Below, in pieces: positions 18,190 to 26,501 of a DNA stretch of 64,000 nt. The stretch is from Streptomyces chattanoogensis. Lineage in GTDB: Bacteria; Actinomycetota; Actinomycetes; Streptomycetales; Streptomycetaceae. A program made the position numbers and the translations under genes. Location of the stretch: contig NZ_LGKG01000149.1 in assembly GCF_001294335.1 (NCBI RefSeq), forward strand, positions 15,161 through 79,160, read 5' to 3'. Numbering within the stretch: position 1 is the first letter of the stretch; every line of letters starts with the position of its first letter. The notes beneath the pieces are model-generated. The model made no database searches. It saw nothing but the letters and a program-made list of their open reading frames with translations, and had not been told where the DNA came from.

Positions 18190-18777
18190 TCAGAACCGGT
18201 CGATCTCCTGGCCGTCCGGAATCTTGTAGCAGCCCGATGTGACCTCGATTGCGAAACTCGGCTGCTTGTCCTTCTTCAACTGGATGATCCAAACACTGAC
18301 CTTCTTGGAGACGTTGTCGGCGATCAAGTTGAGGGCCTTGTTCGGGCTGTTATCGTGGTAAATATCCTTGATCGCCCAACCACCGGTTTTGAGCTTCTTC
18401 TTGAGGTTCTCCATGGCGACGTCGATATCGCTGGCCTTCGTCGGTGCGAAGTTCCAGGGGTGGTACATCTGGAAGTACGTGTCCTTGTCCCTGCCGTCGC
18501 ACTCCCTGACGCCGGGCCCCGGCTTGGAGGCTTTGCCGGGTACGCCGGCGAAGTCGTAGATCTGGCTGGAGACCTGTTTCAGGGCCTGTGAGGCCTGAAA
18601 GGTTGTGGCGGTGCCCGCAGAGGGAATCTCCGAGGTTGATTCGTTCGACTTGCTGTCAGTTATGCCACATCCACTGAGGAGAAGTCCGGTCAGTACGAGA
18701 GTCAGAGGGGGGCCGATTCGTCGCTGCCGGCGCACGGTGGACAGTGGTACACGATGCACGAAAGTCTGCCCCTTCAC
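18190..18777 (-). CDS. lipoprotein of the T7SS hydrolase cluster
   Basis: 195 residues from the ATG at 18777. A basic start is followed by a hydrophobic stretch and lipobox LLSGC with Cys near residue 36; an internal GTG is an alternative start. The mature domain shows a pattern shared with the next lipoprotein: a Cys, HPWN, a long helix with VAMENLKKKLKTGGW, then beta strands ending in TSGCYK. The shared cysteines may form a disulfide. It should be anchored to the outside of the membrane. It is separated from the upstream lipoprotein by a strong hairpin, so it may have its own transcript. Function unknown. Confidence 0.65.
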   Translation of the reverse strand: MKGQTFVHRVPLSTVRRQRRIGPPLTLVLTGLLLSGCGITDSKSNESTSEIPSAGTATTFQASQALKQVSSQIYDFAGVPGKASKPGPGVRECDGRDKDTYFQMYHPWNFAPTKASDIDVAMENLKKKLKTGGWAIKDIYHDNSPNKALNLIADNVSKKVSVWIIQLKKDKQPSFAIEVTSGCYKIPDGQEIDRF

Positions 18778-18823
18778 GTAGCCTGAGATCGTTCGGTGTA
18801 GCGCAGCATGGTGGACATGTCTA

Positions 18824-18871
18824 CTAAGGGCTTGCAGGGAATCAAGGTGTTGCTTCCCTGCAAGCCCTTAG
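18824..18871. terminator. perfect 17-bp inverted repeat, probable terminator
   Basis: Arms CTAAGGGCTTGCAGGGA (18824-18840) and TCCCTGCAAGCCCTTAG (18855-18871) with a 14-nt loop. It follows the stop of the minus-strand lipoprotein gene at 18946. No long T-run on either side. Confidence 0.6.
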
Positions 18872-18945
18872 GCAGCCCGCGTTGCCGCGCGGTATCCGTC
18901 CCCGCACTCAGCTCGCCGCTCCTCTGCGTCTGAGTGCCGCACTGT

Positions 18946-19470
18946 TCAGGATTTCGCCTCGTAACACCTGGAATACAAGGTGATCTCAATGAGCGGGGTG
19001 TGCCCGTCGAGCCCCTTCATCCAGGTGGCTTCAAGCTGGGTATGTGTCTTCAGGTGGACGGCCATGATTTCCAGGTTGCGGTTCTGGCTGGAATCCTTGC
19101 CGTACTTCACCACCTTCCACCCTTGCTGTGGAAGCGCGTTGTGCAGATTTTTCATGCCCTTCTCCAGGGCGCCATTCCCGACCCCGTACATCGACCAAGG
19201 GTGTCGGACACTGCGGTATTTTCGTGCCCCGTCGTCAGACGCATTGCAGGGTCCTGCGCTGGGCCCTGCCTCGGTTACCTTTCCCTTGATGTCCAGCATT
19301 TCCACGACTCGACTGGACAGGCTTCCGACCTCGTGCACAACCTCCTGGCTTGTGCGCGCCGCAGGTTCGTATTCATCACCACTGGGATCTTTCTTCATAG
19401 TAGAACACCCCACAGTCAGCATAAGACTTCCCAGCGCCACGGAACTTGCAATGAAAGTATTTTTGTTCAT
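18946..19470 (-). CDS. lipoprotein coupled to the alpha/beta hydrolase gene
   Basis: 174 residues from the ATG at 19470, only 5 nt after the hydrolase stop, so translation is probably coupled; the TTG at 19482 overlaps the hydrolase and is less likely. Signal peptide with lipobox LTVGC (Cys near 22). The mature part has SVRHPWSMYG, a helix GMKNLHNALPQQGWKVVKYG and a terminal SRCYEAKS, the same plan as the 18190 lipoprotein, so the two are paralogues. Position beside a T7SS hydrolase suggests an extracellular cofactor, tether or immunity role; this is inference. Confidence 0.65.
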   Translation of the reverse strand: MNKNTFIASSVALGSLMLTVGCSTMKKDPSGDEYEPAARTSQEVVHEVGSLSSRVVEMLDIKGKVTEAGPSAGPCNASDDGARKYRSVRHPWSMYGVGNGALEKGMKNLHNALPQQGWKVVKYGKDSSQNRNLEIMAVHLKTHTQLEATWMKGLDGHTPLIEITLYSRCYEAKS

Positions 19471-19475
19471 ATAGG

Positions 19476-21323
19476 TCACCAATGGGCCTTACTATCCAGC
19501 GTGACGTCACCGTATCTTCCCACTACGACTCTGGACTGGTTCTTAAGGCTCAGCGATGCCTGCCCACCCTCTGCGTCCCAGAAGGCCCCGTGGTCGCCCG
19601 CGTCACTCGTCATTATGTTTCCGCCGAACTCCGGGTCTGTGGGGATAATCCAGTTATCTCCGAGCCCGCTGCCCTCACCTCCGTGGCGGACGATGAAGTC
19701 CGAACCTCCACCGCCCATCGCCCACATGTGCTTGGGGTCAATTCCCAGGTCTGCGGCGTGGTTCGCTTGCATTCCGGGACTTCCTGCGACCAGGACGTCA
19801 TCTGCCGGGATGGGGGTCTCGTTCCAACTGGCAGTCTTGGCGCTGTCACCGATGAGCGTGCTGCCGTAGCTGTGGCCGATGACGGTGGTGTGGCCGGTGT
19901 CGCCGCTCGCGTATTGGTGTGCTTTCCTGTTGCCTTCGAGGAAATCGTGGAGTATCGGGGCGCCCTTTTCTGCGTACCTGTCGTTGGTGGCCTCAAGGAG
20001 GATGTTGTCCGGGGCGTCATAATCAAGCCAGGTGATTGTGGAGATCTTTTGTCCGGGCGCGAGCCGTCTGCTCTCGTTCCAAAGATTTTCACTGCGTTTG
20101 AGGTCCGAAGGAGTGTCGCCGGAATCCTCGCCGATGGTCGATATATCTGTCTTGGTGCCGGGGATGTATATGCCGGTGTGGTCGGCCGTATCCGGATTTC
20201 CATTGGCAAGGATGATCCTGCCGTTGCCCTCGCCGTCCGGGTCGAATCCGAGGAGGTAAGCTTCCGGGAGACCGTTCTCGCCGGTCCGGTCAAAGCGGTC
20301 CTGAATGGCCCGCATTCCCTTCAGTTTCTCCTCCAAGTACTCCTTCCGCTCGCTGTACTTGTCGTGCCAGTCCAGCCACTCCTGGTTGTACGTCATGTCG
20401 CCTCGGGCCCCAATGGGGACGAACTGGGGCGACGGTTCCTTGGGGATGGCGTTCAGCTTCATCTCGTACTGGCCACGCGTTTCCGCCAGTACGGTCCGGT
20501 TGGCCTCGTCGCGTACGACGGCGGGAAGTCCGTTCATCGCCCCGATACTCGCGGGGTGCAGGGAGATATAAGCCTCCCGCTCATCGGCGGACAGGTGCTT
20601 CCACCACTCCGCGTTGTCCTCCGGATCGCCGCCCTTGGGCGGGGCCTTAATGCCGTCGAGGTAGTGCTCGGCGCCCTCGCGTACGCCGCCCGTGTCCTTC
20701 TGGGCGTCCACCCAGTCCGCGGCGGAGACGGTCAGGTCGTCATCGGCCCTCAGCTTCCGTAGCTTCGGAGCCCACTTGGCGTCCGCCTCCGTGGCCTCCT
20801 GCAACGCGTCGGCGATGCGGTCCGCGAACCCCAAAGCCTTGCCGTAGTTCGGGTTCGGGTGGATGTTGATCGACTGGCGCCGCACGGCTGCCGACGACGG
20901 GTCCCACGGGCCGGGGCTGCCTTCAACCGTGCCCCCTTCCGGTACCTTGCCGTCGACCTTGTCGCCGCCTGCCGGGTAGGAGACCGAGCCGTCGCTTGTG
21001 ACCGTGCAGTTGGCGGCGTGGGCGTCCTCAATCGCCGCCTTCAGCTTGCGTTTGGCGGCTTCAATGTCGAACGCGAAGCCGTTCAGTGCGGTGCTCGCGA
21101 GGCCACACTCCGTCTGCAGGTAGTGAAGGTTCCGCGCCAGCTGCTTCAGTTGCCCCAACGCGGCGGTCGCGGTCGCGCCCTCCAACTGGTGACGGATACC
21201 CGCTGCGATCCGGTTGTCGACTGCATCCTTCGCCCTCTCAGCCGAGTCGCCCATGGCGCGGTAGCCATCTGCAGCGCCCTCGTACTCAGACGGTTTGAAC
21301 GCCTTCAGCGTCGCAAAATCCAC
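19476..21323 (-). CDS. alpha/beta hydrolase (DUF1023-like) with WXG-like N-terminus, T7SS substrate candidate
   Basis: 615 residues without a signal peptide. Residues 1-100 are helical and open MDFATLKAFKPSEYEGAADGYRAM, like the module protein at 13810. The C-terminal half has the nucleophile elbow IGHSYGSTLIG near residue 485, after a TTVIGHS strand, typical of DUF1023 alpha/beta hydrolases in actinobacteria; Asp in PADDVLVAGSPG and a His near the end (GDHGAFWD) would complete the triad. The substrate is unknown; lipid or peptidoglycan-related esters are possibilities. It lies 9 bp after the small WXG-like gene and just before a lipoprotein gene, consistent with one secreted-effector operon. 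Confidence 0.75.
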   Translation of the reverse strand: MDFATLKAFKPSEYEGAADGYRAMGDSAERAKDAVDNRIAAGIRHQLEGATATAALGQLKQLARNLHYLQTECGLASTALNGFAFDIEAAKRKLKAAIEDAHAANCTVTSDGSVSYPAGGDKVDGKVPEGGTVEGSPGPWDPSSAAVRRQSINIHPNPNYGKALGFADRIADALQEATEADAKWAPKLRKLRADDDLTVSAADWVDAQKDTGGVREGAEHYLDGIKAPPKGGDPEDNAEWWKHLSADEREAYISLHPASIGAMNGLPAVVRDEANRTVLAETRGQYEMKLNAIPKEPSPQFVPIGARGDMTYNQEWLDWHDKYSERKEYLEEKLKGMRAIQDRFDRTGENGLPEAYLLGFDPDGEGNGRIILANGNPDTADHTGIYIPGTKTDISTIGEDSGDTPSDLKRSENLWNESRRLAPGQKISTITWLDYDAPDNILLEATNDRYAEKGAPILHDFLEGNRKAHQYASGDTGHTTVIGHSYGSTLIGDSAKTASWNETPIPADDVLVAGSPGMQANHAADLGIDPKHMWAMGGGGSDFIVRHGGEGSGLGDNWIIPTDPEFGGNIMTSDAGDHGAFWDAEGGQASLSLKNQSRVVVGRYGDVTLDSKAHW

Positions 21324-21332
21324 GGCTTGCGC

Positions 21333-21779
21333 TCACTTCCCCTTCGCCTGACCACCAACAGCCTCGGTGTCCTTGTACCTGAGGCTGATGCGGTCCAGCT
21401 CGTCCTTGACCTCGCTGTCGGGCATGGAAAGGTCGTGCCCGGAGCGCTCCAAGAGCGCGCCCAGCGCACCACAACGACCACGCACCTTGTCGACGTACTT
21501 CTCCCAGGACTCGTACAGTTCCTTCTGTGCCGCGGCAGACCGGCACCCGGCCGTATCGCCCAAGCCCTGCTGGCCCTCTCGCAGTTTCGTGGCCGCCTTG
21601 CCGAGGTCGTCCTTCAATCCCTTGAGGTCGTCGCCGGCTTTGGACCAGACCCGCTTCTCTGACTTCAACCGGCTTCCAGCGGACGGATCACTAGGAGGCC
21701 ACGCGCTGTTGAGTTGCATCCCCGTCGTCGCGCGTTCGGCTGCCTCGGCCTTCAGCTGTTCCCACTCGTCCCACGCCAT
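21333..21779 (-). CDS. small WXG-like partner of the hydrolase
   Basis: 148 residues from the ATG at 21779, which has AAGGAGG about 11 nt upstream; earlier in-frame starts would place that site inside the gene. It is helical throughout and begins MAWDEWEQLKAEAAERATTGM, paralogous to the protein at 13361. A Cys pair is present (TAGCRSAA, RGRCGALG). It probably pairs with the hydrolase N-terminus as an export partner. Confidence 0.65.
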   Translation of the reverse strand: MAWDEWEQLKAEAAERATTGMQLNSAWPPSDPSAGSRLKSEKRVWSKAGDDLKGLKDDLGKAATKLREGQQGLGDTAGCRSAAAQKELYESWEKYVDKVRGRCGALGALLERSGHDLSMPDSEVKDELDRISLRYKDTEAVGGQAKGK

Positions 21780-21819
21780 CGTCGGCGATTCCTCCTTATG
21801 CGCCATGACGCAGTGCGTG

Positions 21820-21850
21820 GGGGTGGGCACCTCCCGTGCGTGCCCACCCC
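21820..21850. terminator. perfect 11-bp stem hairpin after the Esx pair
   Basis: Arms GGGGTGGGCAC (21820-21830) and GTGCCCACCCC (21840-21850) with a 9-nt loop. It lies between the EsxB-like stop (21879) and the start of the small partner gene (21779), so it probably ends or attenuates the Esx transcript before the hydrolase module. Confidence 0.6.
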
Positions 21851-21878
21851 TTCCGCTTGATGCGTGCGGTCGTTGCCG

Positions 21879-22175
21879 TCAGTAGTTGGCAGCGGCCTTC
21901 TTGTCGGCTGCACTGTAGGCGGCGCTGGCGTCGCGGATGGCGTTGGCAATGGCGTTCAGGGCCGTGTGGATCTCCCTGGACTTCGTGTCCCACTCGTGGT
22001 GGAGGCCGTCCGCAGCATTCTTGGCCTCACCCTCGAAGAAGGCGGAGATGTCCTTCATACGTGCCTGGAGGGCCTCCAGGTCCCCGTCGAGCTTCTTCGC
22101 CTGGCTCGTGATCTGCTGCGCCGCGTGCTCGAGTTCCGCATAAGTGACGAGCATCGTGCCGTCGTTTACGGCCAT
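21879..22175 (-). CDS. WXG100-family protein (EsxB-like) with F in place of the motif Trp
   Basis: 98 residues, two helices joined by a turn. Where the family has W-x-G this protein has FFEGEAKNAADGL, i.e. F-E-G, with a Trp later (HEWD). Near the C-terminus AYSAAD gives the Y-x-x-x-D export signature of T7SS substrates. It sits 59 bp after its likely partner at 22235, as Esx pairs do. It is probably co-exported as a heterodimer recognised by EccC. The substitution is conservative, so export is still expected. Confidence 0.8.
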   Translation of the reverse strand: MAVNDGTMLVTYAELEHAAQQITSQAKKLDGDLEALQARMKDISAFFEGEAKNAADGLHHEWDTKSREIHTALNAIANAIRDASAAYSAADKKAAANY

Positions 22176-22234
22176 GGTTCCTCCCGTTTGTTCTTAAGTC
22201 TGTGTGCTGGTGGCGGGGCTGGCGGGCCTGCGGG

Positions 22235-22588
22235 TCACATGTTGTTGAAGCTGGAGGAGCCACCGCCCGCGCCGGCGCCTGAACCTGCGCCGGCGTCGAT
22301 GCCCTTGAGGGCCTGGAAGACCTCCTGCTCGGTGCTGCCGACGATGCGGCGGTTGTCGTCCACCGCCTGCTGGAAGCGGACCAGGAGATTGCCGATGTGG
22401 GCCATGCGCTCGTTGATCTCCCGCTGCTTGCGGTCGAAGGACACGGCGCCCATGCCCTTCCATTTGCCTTCGACGCCGTCGATCACGGCCTGCAGCTGGT
22501 GGAGCTGCTGTTTGACGGAGCCGAAGCGGTCGTTGAGTTCCTGCTCGAATCCCCGCAGGACTTCATCATTGACCTTCTGGACTGCCAT
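22235..22588 (-). CDS. WXG100-family protein (EsxA-like)
   Basis: 117 residues. The canonical turn is present (KWKGMGAVSF) between two helices, then a Gly/Ser-rich flexible tail (DAGAGSGAGAGGGSSSF). I see no Y-x-x-x-D/E near its end, so the partner at 21879 probably provides the export signal for the pair. AAGGAAG precedes the ATG. This is the type of small secreted dimer that defines the T7SS. Confidence 0.85.
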   Translation of the reverse strand: MAVQKVNDEVLRGFEQELNDRFGSVKQQLHQLQAVIDGVEGKWKGMGAVSFDRKQREINERMAHIGNLLVRFQQAVDDNRRIVGSTEQEVFQALKGIDAGAGSGAGAGGGSSSFNNM

Positions 22589-22685
22589 AAAGGGTCTTCC
22601 TTTCTCGGTGTGGTTGTTTGGGTCCAGCGTGTGTGGTTCGCCGGGTATGGGGCCGCGGGCCTGCGCTTGTGTTGTGGTAAGGGGC

Positions 22686-23924
22686 TCAGGCGTTGCGGCG
22701 TTTGCGGGCCAGGGCGAAGGCGCCTGCGGCCAGGGCGGCTATGGCTGCGGCGATGCCGATGATGAGGCCCGTTGAGGAGTTCTCTTCGTTCTTGCCGATG
22801 GCCTGTTCGGTGTTCGCCTTCCCGGCTGACTCACCCCTTGGCCGCTGCGGCGAGGCGTCATTCGAGGAGGACGGGGAGTTTGAAGCCTGAGGGTCAGCCA
22901 GTGGGTTGGAGTCTGCCTTTCCTGGATTCCCCTTGCCTCGAATGATGTTGACACCGGGACGGACGATTCCGTAGCCGAGGTACTTGCTAAGGGGGTGTTT
23001 CTTCTTGTCCTTGAGGCCGGCTGTTTCGATGAGAACCCGGAGTACCTGGTTGGCAGTCCAGTCGGGGTGGGCTGACCAGACAAGTGCTGCGGAAGCTGCT
23101 GCGACCGCCGTGGCAGCGCTGGCGCCGCCGCCAGCGCAGTAGCGCTTGAATCTGGAGTCGCACCAGCGTGGGATATCGTCCCCGGGCGCTGCCAGGTCGA
23201 CTGAATCCCCGTACTGGGAGTTCTTGGCTACGTCTCCCTCCCGGGTGACGGAACCAATCCCGACGACTGCGTTCTGCGATGCCGGGTATTGGCGTTTGTT
23301 ACCGTCCTGGGCGTTGTCTCCGGTGCCCGCGATGACAAGCTTTCCCTTACTCGCCGCGTAGTCCACCGCGCTCTCTGCGTGGAGATTGACGCCGATGGCG
23401 TGTTCGTTCCTGATGTTGATCGCGATGATCTGGGCGTCGCTGTCGGCTGCAGCACGGATGGCGTGATAGAGGGGGTCGCGTTCGATCCAGGTCCCGGGCG
23501 GGAGCTGGTCGTGCTTGAGCAGGGGGACCCTGAAGGGGATGATCTTGGCTCCAGGGGCGAGGCCTTTGAGGCCGCCGCCTTTGCCCGTTCCGGCGATCAG
23601 TTCGGCCGTAGTGGTGCCCTGACCATCGGTGTCGTTGGTGTTTCCGCCCCTTTCGACGGTGGCGTCGACGCCTTTGAGTACCTGGCCCTTGAGCGAGGGG
23701 GTGTTGGGGTTCACGCCGGAGTCGATGACGGCGACCTTGATGCCCTTGCCTGTGGTCTTCTTCCAGATCTTCTCGGCGTAGAGGGCGTCCAGGTACCACT
23801 GCTTGGACTGCACGTCCTCGGCAGCGGCTGCCGACGCCGTGCCCGACAGGGTGAGTGTCAACGCACCGAGCGCGGATCCCACGGTGACCAGACCTCGGCG
23901 GGTGTGGCTGATTCTTGCGGTCAT
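22686..23924 (-). CDS. mycosin-like S8 family protein with catalytic His replaced by Gln
   Basis: 412 residues: signal peptide (1-35), subtilisin-like domain, Pro/Ser-rich linker and C-terminal transmembrane segment (GLIIGIAAAIAALAAGAFAL) with a basic tail, the mycosin plan. Asp68 is in VAVIDSGV and Ser269 in GGASAATA, but the second motif reads DGQGTTTAEL, with Gln102 (codon CAG) where D-x-x-GHGT should have His. The oxyanion region is also altered (GTGDNAQDG instead of SAGNDG). It is therefore probably proteolytically dead and may act structurally beside the active paralogue at 26502. It lies between the Pro-rich WXG gene and the Esx pair. Confidence 0.85.
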   Translation of the reverse strand: MTARISHTRRGLVTVGSALGALTLTLSGTASAAAAEDVQSKQWYLDALYAEKIWKKTTGKGIKVAVIDSGVNPNTPSLKGQVLKGVDATVERGGNTNDTDGQGTTTAELIAGTGKGGGLKGLAPGAKIIPFRVPLLKHDQLPPGTWIERDPLYHAIRAAADSDAQIIAINIRNEHAIGVNLHAESAVDYAASKGKLVIAGTGDNAQDGNKRQYPASQNAVVGIGSVTREGDVAKNSQYGDSVDLAAPGDDIPRWCDSRFKRYCAGGGASAATAVAAASAALVWSAHPDWTANQVLRVLIETAGLKDKKKHPLSKYLGYGIVRPGVNIIRGKGNPGKADSNPLADPQASNSPSSSNDASPQRPRGESAGKANTEQAIGKNEENSSTGLIIGIAAAIAALAAGAFALARKRRNA

Positions 23925-23949
23925 GCTGACTTCCGGACCTTCCCTGTGC

Positions 23950-25770
23950 CTAGTCGATCACCGGCGGCGCGGTGTTCCTCCGCCGGGACTCCCACGTTTC
24001 CTCGTCTTCCGTCAGGTAGTCCGGACGCTCTCCACCACGGTCCCGCTCTTCCTCGCCGGGGCGTTGCTGGTTCGGGCGTCCGGCTGCCAGGCCGGCGCCA
24101 CCGGAGGTGAAGCTTCCTGCACCCGAACGGGAGCCAGCAGCGGTGTTGCGCGGAGTGCCGACGATGCCATTCGCGGCAGGCCCGCCACGGCCGGTGGGAC
24201 GAGGACTGCCTGCTGCTGGCTGGGACCCAATAGGTCCCGACTGGCCCGGCCGGCCTGTGGAACCCCGGCTAGGCGCCGCGGGTTGTGATCCGATGACGCC
24301 TCCGCCCGGAGTCCGCGCCGTGCCGCTGGTCGGTCCCATTCCCGCACGCTGCGGAGTGCCGCGCACGATGCTGTCCGTACGGCCGGAGCGAGGCCCCGTG
24401 GGCATGCCCGTTCCTGAGCGTCCCGTGGTGGGCTGCGTAGCACTGGGGCGACCCGTGATGGGGGACTGGCTGGTCGGGCCCGTGCCCAACCTTCCTGTCA
24501 TCGCAGACCCACGGCCGGTCACGCTGGGTCGGCCGACGGTGGCCGGACGTCCTGTGACCGGGGGATTGCTTCCTTGAGCACTGGGGCGCCCGACAGGTCC
24601 GGGGCGTCCCGTGGCCGTAGGAGTGTTGCGGCTGGGGCCAGGGCGCCCCGTTGGCGTGGCGGTGGTGCTGGGCTGGCCAGGTCGCCCAACGCCTGGACGG
24701 TTGGGCGGGTTGGTCTTCGTCGTGCCGTTCCCGGTTCCGATGGGGCGCTCTGTGGCGTTGGGCGGGAGGGTGCCGGGGCTTGTCGGCGGGAGCAGCGGCC
24801 CGTGGGCGGGGCCGGTGGGGCCTGGCGCTGTGGGAGCGGGAGCAGGGTTTGGGGCGGGAGCAGGAGCCACCGGTGGTGCCGCAGTGTCGATCTTTACTGA
24901 TGTCCCAGGGGCCGGGCCGGACGGGTGAGTACCGGGAGCCACCGCATGGGAGGGTCCTTCCGACGCCTCGCCGGATCTACCGTCCCCTGGAGTGGTTTGT
25001 CCGGCTGAACCAGTTGCCGACGCTTTGACTGCCCCCGAGGTCCCGGGAGACGCTCCGCCGGAGCCGGAGGGCTTCGGTACTGCTGCCCTCACGGGCTTGG
25101 GAGGCACAGGTGCCTTCTGGGACGCCAGGGTTTGCTCGGAGACCGCGTAGAACGAGGCCAGTCGGTTCATCTGGTTGATGGTCTTCTGCCGGTTCTGCTC
25201 AACCTCTACGGCCTGTTTGTACGCGTCGTGGCTCTCCGTTTGCTCCACGGGCGTGAAGTCCTCGGGGCGCTTGGGGAAGGGCCGCGTGTCACGTTGCTTT
25301 GTGGTGGAGTTGCTGACCGACGCGAGGCCGGTGCCGGCCACCGACATCTGCGTGGATGCCACGTTCGCGAACGACGCTATCTCCCAGGCGTGCTTGGTGA
25401 GTTCGCTTCCGTACCGGCGGAACTCCTGGCCGGACTCACCTTCCCAGTCCGTTCTCTTGAGGTGGTGGTCCAGTTCCCTCGCCGCGTCGTTGAGTGAGTC
25501 ACGCGCCGTGGCCAAGGCGCGGCTGACGTGCTCCAGGTCCGACGGGTTGGCCGCCTCGAGAAGATCGAGCATGGAGTTGAGCTCGCGTCCTTCGAAGTTC
25601 GTCCTGCCGAAGAGGCTTCCCAAGTTCTCTGCAAGGCCGAGCATGCCCGGGAAGGGTTTCATTGTCTCCAGGGCGTCGACCGCGTGGAACTCCTGCCGGA
25701 GCTCGTCTGAGGTCGTCTTCTGCTGCTGCTCGGGCGTCGGCTCCGGCCGCGGGTTCCCGTTCTGGTCCAT
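23950..25770 (-). CDS. Pro/Gly-rich T7SS-associated protein with WXG-like N-terminus
   Basis: 606 residues. The first ~200 are helical with a W-E-G turn (LKRTDWEGESGQEFRRYG), recalling PPE/WXG export domains. Residues ~240-560 are a low-complexity Pro/Gly/Thr/Arg region with many GRPG and TGRP repeats, suited to crossing or binding the cell wall. It ends in an acidic/aromatic tail (YLTEDEETWESRRRN). The ATG overlaps the upstream stop by one base (TGATG). Such proteins are a standard part of Streptomyces ESX loci; whether this one is exported is not known. No signal peptide is present. Confidence 0.7.
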   Translation of the reverse strand: MDQNGNPRPEPTPEQQQKTTSDELRQEFHAVDALETMKPFPGMLGLAENLGSLFGRTNFEGRELNSMLDLLEAANPSDLEHVSRALATARDSLNDAARELDHHLKRTDWEGESGQEFRRYGSELTKHAWEIASFANVASTQMSVAGTGLASVSNSTTKQRDTRPFPKRPEDFTPVEQTESHDAYKQAVEVEQNRQKTINQMNRLASFYAVSEQTLASQKAPVPPKPVRAAVPKPSGSGGASPGTSGAVKASATGSAGQTTPGDGRSGEASEGPSHAVAPGTHPSGPAPGTSVKIDTAAPPVAPAPAPNPAPAPTAPGPTGPAHGPLLPPTSPGTLPPNATERPIGTGNGTTKTNPPNRPGVGRPGQPSTTATPTGRPGPSRNTPTATGRPGPVGRPSAQGSNPPVTGRPATVGRPSVTGRGSAMTGRLGTGPTSQSPITGRPSATQPTTGRSGTGMPTGPRSGRTDSIVRGTPQRAGMGPTSGTARTPGGGVIGSQPAAPSRGSTGRPGQSGPIGSQPAAGSPRPTGRGGPAANGIVGTPRNTAAGSRSGAGSFTSGGAGLAAGRPNQQRPGEEERDRGGERPDYLTEDEETWESRRRNTAPPVID

Positions 25771-26225
25771 CAGCTGTCCCCCAACCCGAAGTTTCCGCTG
25801 GAGGTGTCGGCGTGCTGCTTGTCGGCCACTCGACTGCGCTCCGCCATCGCCTCTTCCCGCTCCCTCAAGAGGCGATCTGAGATCGCATGAAACCGAGCCC
25901 GATTCTCCTCCTCAAGGTTCTCGAACCCGATCTCCGTCCCCCGCACCGCGATCCGCAGCATCGTGATCTGCTCGCCGAGGGACTTGGACAGCGAGACGAG
26001 TTGCTCGTGGACGCGGTTGTACTGCCTATAGAAGCCGTCCGCCTCAGCGAAGGGAGCGTTGCCGCCGCTGAGAGAGCTGCGGGCGATGCGCTGGGCCGCC
26101 ATCTTCGTACTGCCGGCGGCGCCACCCTCCAGTTCCGATAGGAGCGCGTCCACACGCTTCTGGAATCTCTCCAGTGCGCCGACTCCGAGCCTGAGGTCGC
26201 CGCCTCCGCCACGTGCGTCAGCCAC
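25770..26225 (-). CDS. coiled-coil Esx-like protein
   Basis: 151 residues, almost entirely helical, with a strong coiled-coil stretch around ENLEEENRARFHAISDRLLR. The N-terminal helix (LGVGALERFQKRVDALLSEL) and its position just before the Pro-rich WXG protein suggest it is that protein's partner, as PE/PPE-type pairs are. A 277-bp gap upstream probably carries the promoter of this operon. No W-x-G motif. Confidence 0.6.
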   Translation of the reverse strand: MADARGGGGDLRLGVGALERFQKRVDALLSELEGGAAGSTKMAAQRIARSSLSGGNAPFAEADGFYRQYNRVHEQLVSLSKSLGEQITMLRIAVRGTEIGFENLEEENRARFHAISDRLLREREEAMAERSRVADKQHADTSSGNFGLGDS

Positions 26226-26501
26226 GATGCTTGTCCCTCCCCGTTTCCCCGTCAGTCCCGCCAGGCGCTGTTTCCGTCTGGCGGAGCTGTTGTACTACCG
26301 CGAACTTCGCTGTTCGCATGCATGTCACCCTAGCCAAAGGGTCTGACAGTCCCTACCGGTTTCTCGGCCAACTCGCCTCACTGAACACACGGTTCACAGC
26401 AGTCAGCGGTTCCCGTTCGGTCGAGATCGCTCGACTTCGGTTGAGCTTTGTCGAGCACGTCCAGTGTGGGTGAATTGCCAGTTCGGTTGGCGCCCGTCAA
26501 C
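26226..26501. promoter_or_regulatory. probable promoter region of the second T7SS operon
   Basis: This gap separates the MycP stop from the coiled-coil gene start. It contains GCGAAC-N6-GTTCGC (about 26300-26317), a possible regulator site. I cannot place -35/-10 elements with confidence. Confidence 0.35.

Noticed and set aside
23600..23640. Sequencing error as the cause of the missing His in the mycosin paralogue
   Set aside because: The frame is intact and the oxyanion region is also changed, so a single base error does not account for the divergence; still worth confirming.
24107..24577. Plus-strand frame rich in GRPV/PRP repeats
   Set aside because: It is the antisense reading of the Pro/Gly repeat region of the 23950-25770 gene.
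24400..24900. CRISPR-like repeat array
   Set aside because: The repeats are irregular, coding (GRPG-type) and without constant-length spacers. No CRISPR array was found in the window.
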